This document shows positions 4,725 through 5,097 of a stretch of 5,097 nucleotides of DNA, in pieces. Numbering within the stretch: position 1 is the stretch's first letter; each line of letters starts with the position of its first letter. This DNA comes from DALYDK01 sp964415715. GTDB taxonomy: Bacteria; Patescibacteriota; Saccharimonadia; Saccharimonadales; CAIOMD01. The position numbers and the translations under genes are program-made. The notes beneath the pieces are model-generated. The model saw only the letters and a program-made list of their open reading frames with translations, searched no databases and was not told the origin of the DNA. Where the stretch lies: positions 1-5,097 of the forward strand of contig CAYQBK010000078.1 of the NCBI GenBank assembly GCA_964415715.1, read 5' to 3'.

Positions 4725-5097
4725 ATGAATATACTAACTCTAACAGACCCAAAATATCCGGCTCGGCTACAGGCTCTACACAAACCACCTCAAAGACTAT
4801 ATATCAGTGGTGACACCAAGCTTTGGGAGTCACTAAAGGATAGGCCCGCAGTAGCGATAGTGGGTAGTCGCAAAACTACTGACTACGGCCGGGAAACTAC
4901 CAAATATTTTGTCAATGCACTAGGGGCTAGGGGGGTGATAATCGTCAGTGGCCTGGCGCTAGGCATTGATTCTATCGCACACCAGGCCGCTCTAGACGCC
5001 GGAACGCCCACAATAGCGGTTTTACCAGCTGGCTTCAAAAACATCTATCCTAGAAGCCATATGGGGCTTGCACGGCAAATAGTCAATAGTGGCGGTG
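4725..5097 (+). CDS. dprA: DNA-processing protein DprA, N-terminal part
   Basis: Only the first 124 residues are in the window; the frame is still open at the end. DprA (Smf) binds incoming single-stranded DNA during natural transformation, protects it and loads RecA in the cytoplasm. The segment DPKYPARLQALHKPPQRLYISG (residues 8-29) matches the lead-in of the family, then the Rossmann-fold motifs VAIVGSRKTTDYGR (43-56) and IVSGLALGIDSIAHQAALDAG (73-93), followed by TIAVLPAGFKNIYPRSH (96-112). There is no SAM or helix-hairpin-helix domain before the Rossmann fold, so it is a short-form DprA. The usual Arg of SGLARGID is Leu79, and the usual GCG of the next strand is PAG (101-103). ATG 4725 fits the domain start. 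An in-frame TTG at 4692 would add 11 residues and is less likely. No Shine-Dalgarno precedes the ATG. Confidence 0.93.
   Translation, partial: MNILTLTDPKYPARLQALHKPPQRLYISGDTKLWESLKDRPAVAIVGSRKTTDYGRETTKYFVNALGARGVIIVSGLALGIDSIAHQAALDAGTPTIAVLPAGFKNIYPRSHMGLARQIVNSGG

Overview
The window looks like part of a small-genome bacterium of the Patescibacteria/CPR, most likely a Saccharibacteria (TM7) relative. This is an inference from several signs. Intergenic gaps are very short. Recognisable starts lack a clear Shine-Dalgarno. Leu CTA and Ile ATA codons are used heavily. There is a very large surface protein with a long cytoplasmic N-tail, one membrane helix, and repeats of a kind otherwise typical of actinobacterial secreted proteins. 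No 16S rRNA or ribosomal protein is present to confirm the taxonomy.

Layout. Positions 1-159 hold the 3' end of der (engA, ribosome-assembly GTPase), followed 2 bp later by pth (peptidyl-tRNA hydrolase, 162-803). The two form a translation-related operon. Convergent to pth, with only 12 bp between the stop codons, is a gene for a five-helix membrane protein of unknown function (816-1484, minus). Its proposed TTG start shares one base with the ATG of the divergent giant gene at 1484-4345. That gene encodes a 953-residue exported protein made of a cytoplasmic tail, a membrane anchor, three ~125-residue actinobacterial-type beta repeats, a Pro/Thr linker and a right-handed parallel beta-helix. 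It is a good candidate for a host- or environment-facing adhesin or glycan-binding/degrading protein.

Positions 4346-4724 (379 bp) hold no large ORF but are dense in inverted repeats. A strong hairpin at 4365-4407 has its T-tract on the minus strand. Next to it a ~10-bp stem closes a branched fold (4410-4492), and its one irregular pair is a G.U wobble only when read on the minus strand. A symmetric TATAATA -10 element (4524-4530) could fire both ways. Together these suggest an undescribed minus-strand small RNA of about 150 nt, encoded between the surface-protein gene and dprA and possibly divergent from the dprA leader. A 19-bp interrupted palindrome surrounds the promoter. A 27-codon ORF ending in CxxCxxC lies on the plus strand.

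The window ends inside dprA (4725 onward), the RecA loader for incoming single-stranded DNA in natural transformation. The housekeeping genes are ordinary. The most interesting parts are the surface protein and the structured intergenic region.
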